64,000 bases of DNA from Vibrio gigantis (GTDB lineage Bacteria; Pseudomonadota; Gammaproteobacteria; Enterobacterales; Vibrionaceae): the NCBI RefSeq assembly GCF_024347515.1, contig NZ_AP025492.1, forward strand, positions 310,001 to 374,000, in the 5' to 3' direction. Below, one piece after another: positions 59,601 to 64,000 of the stretch. A program made the position numbers and the translations under genes. Position 1 is the stretch's first letter. Every line of letters starts with the position of its first letter. The notes beneath the pieces were generated by a model, which was not told the origin of the DNA, ran no database searches, and was given only the letters and a program-made list of their open reading frames with translations.

Positions 59601-61130
59601 GGCGAAAGTACTGATGCGACAGAAGCTTTCTCAATTGATGAGTCAGGGCTGTTTAGGGTGACCTTGATTGATAGCTCGTTTGATTGTAGCGAAATTGCGG
59701 GGTGCCCTGAGGATGATATAGATTCGTTGTCTGGTAGTTTTTTGGTGAAATCGAGACCCTGGGCGTTCGCTATATGTACTGATATCGACTCTGGAGGTAC
59801 GAGTAGCACTGGAAGTGGCTTTACTGCAGCTGGAGAAGAGTTCGATGTATACGCAAAGCCAATTCGTTACACGAGCGATGCAAATACTTGTAACGACAGT
59901 TTAGTGACAGAAAACTATATGAAATCCGATGCTAGTGTTGCCATTACACATACCTTGGACACACCTGCTGATGATGGTTCGGTTCTGGGGGGGCTCAAAC
60001 CGGATAGTGAGCTTGCAAAAAACGCTAATAGCATTATTGCAGCCAACAAAGGTTATAAATTCGAGAATCTAAAGTATTCAGAAGTAGGTAGCTTTAACTT
60101 CATAGCAACGGAAACTGGTAGTTTCTATGGCGATATCCTTGGTGGTTTATCTGGCAGTAAGGCTATTGGCCGTTTTTATCCTAAATATTTCCAAATTATC
60201 GACCAAAATTGGAACTATGCTGGTATCCAAATATTCAATTATATGAACCAAAACTTTGAACAAGTGAGCTTTGACGTTGAAGCTTTATCCAAAGAAGTAT
60301 CGATTAATGGTGGAGTTGAAGAGCCTCAACCTGTGCACAATTATCAATATTTTACTCCAAAATTAAAAACGAGTTTTTCGTTATATGAGAGTGAGCTATC
60401 AACGCGCCTAATTTCACCAAGCTTTGGCGATGGGGCTTGGAGTGGATCTAATCAGAGCATTGGTCGCTTTTCAGTTAATCTGTCAGGGGAGTGTGGAGGA
60501 AGCAGTAGTTTCTGTTTAACTAAGGATGATACTGAAATAGGGTATGAAGATGGGCCATATAATCTTAATGAAGGAACCTCTGGAGATACTACAGACATTA
60601 GGCTAGCTGTTGAAGATAACGTTGATCCAGTTGAGTTTTGGAATGATGGTGACCAGTTCTTAAAAGAACCCGATATCCGCTTTGGTCGGATAGAACTAGA
60701 TGATGTAGGTGGCAACTCAGGTACGACTATTACCATTCCATTAAGAACTGAATACTGGAATGGTAGCCGTTTTGTTGTAAATGACGTTGATAGCACAACA
60801 AATGTTGCTGCTTCTACGAGCGCTAGCGATGTTATTTGGTCAGAAGATGGCGGTGTCACCACGACAGTAACACTCGCTAATGGCGGCCAAATCTCTGGTG
60901 GAGAGTCTCGTAACCTGACGGCTTCTCAAGGCGATGATGTAAGTATCCGTGAGCAAGTGCAGTTGTGGCAAAGTATGGATGATACGCCATGGCTTAGATA
61001 CGATTGGGATAGCGATAAAGTGTTGGATGTTAACGGAGAGCAAGATCCCTCCACCGTTGTCACATTTGGCATCTACCGCGGTAACGATCGTGTGATCTAC
61101 CGAGGGGAAAGTGGCTTAACAGGTCAGTAA
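56691..61130 (+). CDS. mshQ: MSHA biogenesis protein MshQ, very large exported protein
   Basis: 1479 residues. A signal sequence spans about 20-37 (FTVVAILLSVISFVSRA, cut before DDFSPQQC). Residues about 170-475 hold three related units, each ending in a (I-x-Y-aliphatic-aromatic)-type strand followed by an acidic residue (IYYFVTE, IAYLVVPE, IGYFAFE). The first two begin with CTNGC and CTSGC. A central beta-rich part (about 640-775) is followed by a C-terminal region (about 780-1479) that resembles the DUF6701 domain of MshQ proteins. It is probably at the cell surface or pilus tip, but its role is not established. GAGGGAG overlaps the mshP stop and serves as the ribosome binding site. Confidence 0.85.
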   Translation: MVFGNVLFRIIRNTTQFLKFTVVAILLSVISFVSRADDFSPQQCSNLKRQDGFSVAFVVPNPKTVTVVLESNKPDVVLWSSVASSVAKITDESVNPGERVLLVYKPISNNGKYGRLIYKLDTGAGYIQKQSSLIWIDGGNGTLQVSGDTVVVECADGEEEPDPIPELEDVSYEFGSIEGMDCTNGCNLLFQKQYENPIVFLMSTIDPDNIVDSVPTKASVATIWNSKKGATIESESMPGTSKSDRMSPIYYFVTEPGKLKFYDSSGHAVYGEAGVKTTDLAQCTSGCDRADDWEDIDYQLGSITAPVIMAQVQGKDSKWATTAIQNVNSTGFDLSLERGRQGPLSSGFKDIAYLVVPEFHGKDEDLQSNIEFYQGSRDYAQSNELPKTKSIGWSCENNKVNLHQSFSKFGVIVNKQSRVGSHGGWLRYCKQFEDGRKPTFTFAFDEDVESLGDRKHGRAESIGYFAFEIPETELPTNVCNLFPEPIQSWSGVNSELYLGNPININGWSDDYIERYVNKVSEGYQRYDESIWSPSVDEYLLLGFDHTSTAYPLYTSKVCNGDYACDVGNGDGYLDLRKVAQANILPVPQRNTSHTLRIATIDGIKNSCRDGATPKLCSYSESGKNIEVVIEKDLASLTIIKEWPNDTIVRVKLRDNLYIENVQISSGDNLEFVFPKLSTVTFGTFHHQSGSTQYVFDPGTQVNIRLSMTLTRAQISQEHSYPVLYAPNGTITFHEPSIFRGFILADHLIFNQGTIEGAVTARKADFHHTNVTLNKPDYSCPLPPIPQGELVVTPIQSHVLICEAAAVEFRVKEKDSDTTVTSETGDFVAKAMPHANARWCEVYDKDTGSLSQCSNYGSSLTASLIEGKRTLYLSSNQLNKSGYDVSGKWNGEEYSGNSKVSFVPYKFDISEQEVIAGATTDVSARVLSCNSANSSTSIEYSGTPSVSLAIEQPSNGLSDSELLTYNPTFDSGESTDATEAFSIDESGLFRVTLIDSSFDCSEIAGCPEDDIDSLSGSFLVKSRPWAFAICTDIDSGGTSSTGSGFTAAGEEFDVYAKPIRYTSDANTCNDSLVTENYMKSDASVAITHTLDTPADDGSVLGGLKPDSELAKNANSIIAANKGYKFENLKYSEVGSFNFIATETGSFYGDILGGLSGSKAIGRFYPKYFQIIDQNWNYAGIQIFNYMNQNFEQVSFDVEALSKEVSINGGVEEPQPVHNYQYFTPKLKTSFSLYESELSTRLISPSFGDGAWSGSNQSIGRFSVNLSGECGGSSSFCLTKDDTEIGYEDGPYNLNEGTSGDTTDIRLAVEDNVDPVEFWNDGDQFLKEPDIRFGRIELDDVGGNSGTTITIPLRTEYWNGSRFVVNDVDSTTNVAASTSASDVIWSEDGGVTTTVTLANGGQISGGESRNLTASQGDDVSIREQVQLWQSMDDTPWLRYDWDSDKVLDVNGEQDPSTVVTFGIYRGNDRVIYRGESGLTGQ

Positions 61131-61200
61131 TAATATAATTTTTGCCCCTTAAGTTAGGAATCTGTAAGAAATTGCGGGTTTCAGTCCATGTTTATACTTC

Positions 61201-61227
61201 AATGCCTTGCCGTGACAGCAAGGCATT
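61201..61227 (+). other. Hairpin between mshQ and mreB
   Basis: AATGCCTTGC and GCAAGGCATT form a perfect 10-bp stem with loop CGTGACA. No T-run follows, so it could be a weak or Rho-assisted end of the msh transcript or an mreB leader structure. Confidence 0.55.
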
Positions 61228-61271
61228 GGTACATTTAGTGCAATTTTTGTCTTCTAATTCTTGCAGGATGA

Positions 61272-62324
<1,053 letters not shown>

Positions 62325-62334
62325 TATCTAGTGT

Positions 62335-62372
62335 TAGGCTCTTTTCTTATCTAGTTTTATGTAAAGAGCCTA
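62335..62372 (+). other. Hairpin between mreB and mreC
   Basis: TAGGCTCTTT pairs perfectly with AAAGAGCCTA around an 18-base loop. No T-run follows. It may be a pause or processing site that sets different levels of MreB versus MreC/D. Confidence 0.55.
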
Positions 62373-62381
62373 GGACCTTGT

Positions 62382-62416
62382 CTATAGGATCAAATGTAGC
62401 TCTAGGACCAAATATA
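62382..62416 (+). repeat. Imperfect direct repeat before mreC
   Basis: CTATAGGATCAAATGTAG (62382-62399) is followed by CTAGGACCAAATATAG (62402-62417), nearly the same sequence. It lies directly upstream of the mreC start at 62419; no good ribosome binding site other than AGGACC is visible. Confidence 0.5.
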
Positions 62417-62418
62417 GA

Positions 62419-63306
62419 ATGAAGCCAATTTTTGGTAGAGGTCCCTCTCTACAATTGCGCCTGTTTTTTGCTGTAATTTTATCAGCCAGCCTTATGCTGG
62501 CTGATAGTCGTTTAGATGCTTTCTCAAATGTCCGCTATCTATTAAACAGCATGGTTGCGCCTATTCAATATGCAGCCAACTTGCCTCGCACTATGTTCGA
62601 TGGTGTATACGACCGTTTTAGCACTCGTAAAGGGCTGATCGAATCAAACCATAATATTAAACGAGAAGTCTTGCGACTGAAGAGCGAGCTGATTCTGCTT
62701 GAGCAATATCAAGAAGAAAATAAGCGCCTTCGTAAGCTGTTAGGATCTCCGTTTATCCGTGATGAGAAGAAAGTCGTCACAGAAGTTATGGCGGTAGACA
62801 CTTCACCATATCGTCATCAAGTCGTGATCGATAAAGGTCAGATTGATGGGGTGTATGAAGGTCAGCCGGTGATCAACGAAAAAGGCATCGTCGGCCAAGT
62901 CACTTTCGTTGCTGCTCATAATAGTCGTGTATTGCTACTTACTGATGCGAACAATGCAATTCCCGTGCAAGTTATTCGTAATGATATTCGAGTGATCGCT
63001 TCGGGCAATGGCATGATTGACGAGATTCAGCTAGAGCACATTCCAACCAGTACTGATATACAAGAAGAAGATCTATTGGTGACATCTGGGCTCGGTGGGG
63101 TATATCCAGAAGGTTATCCAGTCGCCTATGTTACCGCCGTAGATTATGACCCGAAACGTGAGTTTGCGGTTATCAAAGCGGAGCCTGTGGTTGAGTTCGA
63201 TAAGCTCAGATACTTGCTGTTGGTATGGCCTGATGAAAATAAACAGATGCAAGCGGATCAATCCAGCATAGAACAAGCATTGTTAGAGGGCGAAGATGGC
63301 CAATAG
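62419..63306 (+). CDS. mreC: Rod-shape-determining protein MreC
   Basis: 295 residues: a short cytoplasmic start, one membrane helix (about 12-30, LRLFFAVILSASLMLADS), a periplasmic coiled coil (about 65-105) and the MreC beta domain (about 120-270; VVIDKGQIDGVYEGQPVINEKGIVGQV). It links MreB filaments to the wall-synthesis enzymes. The end overlaps mreD by 11 bp. Confidence 0.96.
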   Translation: MKPIFGRGPSLQLRLFFAVILSASLMLADSRLDAFSNVRYLLNSMVAPIQYAANLPRTMFDGVYDRFSTRKGLIESNHNIKREVLRLKSELILLEQYQEENKRLRKLLGSPFIRDEKKVVTEVMAVDTSPYRHQVVIDKGQIDGVYEGQPVINEKGIVGQVTFVAAHNSRVLLLTDANNAIPVQVIRNDIRVIASGNGMIDEIQLEHIPTSTDIQEEDLLVTSGLGGVYPEGYPVAYVTAVDYDPKREFAVIKAEPVVEFDKLRYLLLVWPDENKQMQADQSSIEQALLEGEDGQ

Positions 63307-63784
63307 CGTTTTAAGAAGCAAGGTAGTCATTGGCTGCTCATTTTTAGTAGCCCTTATTCTGCAAACGATCCCTTGGCCTGGTAGCTTAGATCTATTTAGA
63401 CCCTCTTGGTTACTGCTGGTTACGTGTTACTGGGTTTTAGCTTTACCGCATCGTGTTAACGTGGGTAGCGCTTTGATTCTAGGCCTATTGTGGGACCTTT
63501 TGATTGGCTCCACTCTAGGCATTCGAGGCATGATGATGGCAATAGTGATGTACATTATTGCCATGAACTTCCTCGTCATTCGTAACATGGCGTTATGGCA
63601 GCAAGCGATGATCATTGCTGCGTTAACGGTGTTGTTTGAGGTCTTGATCTTCTTTGGTGAATATTTGATCCAAGATGTCGTTTTCAATCCGTTATCGCTA
63701 TGGAGCGCATTGATAAACTGTATACTTTGGCCTTGGATGTTTTTATTAATGAGACGCGTGCGTCGCCATTGGCATGTGAGGTAG
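63296..63784 (+). CDS. mreD: Rod-shape-determining protein MreD
   Basis: 162 residues with five or so hydrophobic segments covering nearly all of the protein, the normal MreD form. LILGLLWDLLIGSTLGIRGMMMAI is the conserved central stretch. Translation starts inside the mreC end, consistent with coupling. It is the third member of the Rod complex group. Confidence 0.95.
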   Translation: MANSVLRSKVVIGCSFLVALILQTIPWPGSLDLFRPSWLLLVTCYWVLALPHRVNVGSALILGLLWDLLIGSTLGIRGMMMAIVMYIIAMNFLVIRNMALWQQAMIIAALTVLFEVLIFFGEYLIQDVVFNPLSLWSALINCILWPWMFLLMRRVRRHWHVR

Positions 63785-63791
63785 TGTGGCA

Positions 63792-64000
63792 ATGGAAAAG
63801 AAACATTTAGTTTTGGCATCCGGTTCACCGCGCCGCAAAGAATTACTATCTCAACTCGGTTATGAGTTTTCTGTCCTTGTAACCGATGTTGAAGAGCGTA
63901 AACACGCCCAAGAAACCGCCGAAGAGTACGTTAAGCGACTATCTTTAGATAAAGCCTTAGCTGCGTTGTCTTTATTGAAAGATAACCCTTCTGAAAAGCA
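63792..64000 (+). CDS. maf: Maf-family nucleotide pyrophosphatase (3' end outside window)
   Basis: The first 69 codons are present and the rest lies beyond the window. The Maf signature ASGSPRRKELLSQLG is at residues 9-23. In E. coli the gene directly after mreD is yhdE (maf-1), a dTTP/UTP pyrophosphatase that cleanses the nucleotide pool, and the same position here supports that subgroup. It begins 7 bp after the mreD stop. Confidence 0.9.
   Translation, partial: MEKKHLVLASGSPRRKELLSQLGYEFSVLVTDVEERKHAQETAEEYVKRLSLDKALAALSLLKDNPSEK

Overview
The window looks like a core-chromosome segment of a Vibrio, probably near the V. splendidus group. The evidence is gene order: cheX-zur-dusA-pspG, cysJIH, metH, lysC, uvrA-galU-qstR-ssb-csrD, the complete MSHA pilus locus, then mreBCD-maf. 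This matches the order I remember for V. cholerae chromosome 1 (about VC0378 to VC0418). The rRNA and tRNA sequences are gammaproteobacterial. Species assignment is an inference; no search was run.

Layout. 1-8.2 kb: the end of a cheX-like gene, the zinc regulator zur, dusA, the sigma-54 promoter and gene of pspG, an outer-membrane beta-barrel protein, a small conserved protein, and the sulfite-assimilation operon cysJIH. 8.2-25.2 kb: three complete rRNA operons head to tail on the + strand. The first has two promoters and the other two have one each. Their 16S-23S spacers carry no tRNA, tRNA-Glu, and tRNA-Ile plus tRNA-Ala. The third operon ends with tRNA-Asp and tRNA-Trp and a strong terminator. 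25.2-25.9 kb: a stretch with no convincing gene, holding a decayed copy of the tRNA-Trp end and terminator. 25.9-41.6 kb: a CPA1 antiporter; metH behind a MetJ operator; lysC behind a lysine riboswitch; a class V aminotransferase; a PglL-type O-oligosaccharyltransferase; uvrA with a LexA box; galU; qstR; and ssb. 41.7-61.1 kb: csrD (mshH) and the MSHA genes mshI-J-K-L-M-N-E-G-F, followed by the pilin group mshB-A-C-D-O-P-Q. 61.3-64 kb: mreB, mreC, mreD and the start of maf.

How the genes work together. The msh genes encode one machine: inner-membrane platform (MshI, MshJ, MshG), extension ATPase with a c-di-GMP-binding N-terminus (MshE), outer-membrane secretin and helpers (MshL, MshM, MshK, MshN), major and minor pilins (MshA, B, C, D, O, P) and a very large exported protein (MshQ). 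CysJ, CysI and CysH reduce PAPS to sulfide. MetH and LysC belong to the aspartate/methionine family of pathways, each with its own visible regulatory element. MreBCD direct rod shape.

No phage, insertion sequence, CRISPR array or obvious defence island is visible. The most useful unexplained signals are: compensatory base changes between the rRNA operon copies (one leader hairpin and two 23S helices), a tRNA-free spacer containing a long hairpin, the decayed tRNA-Trp/terminator copy, a triplicated domain in MshQ, and the hairpin plus direct repeat between mreB and mreC.
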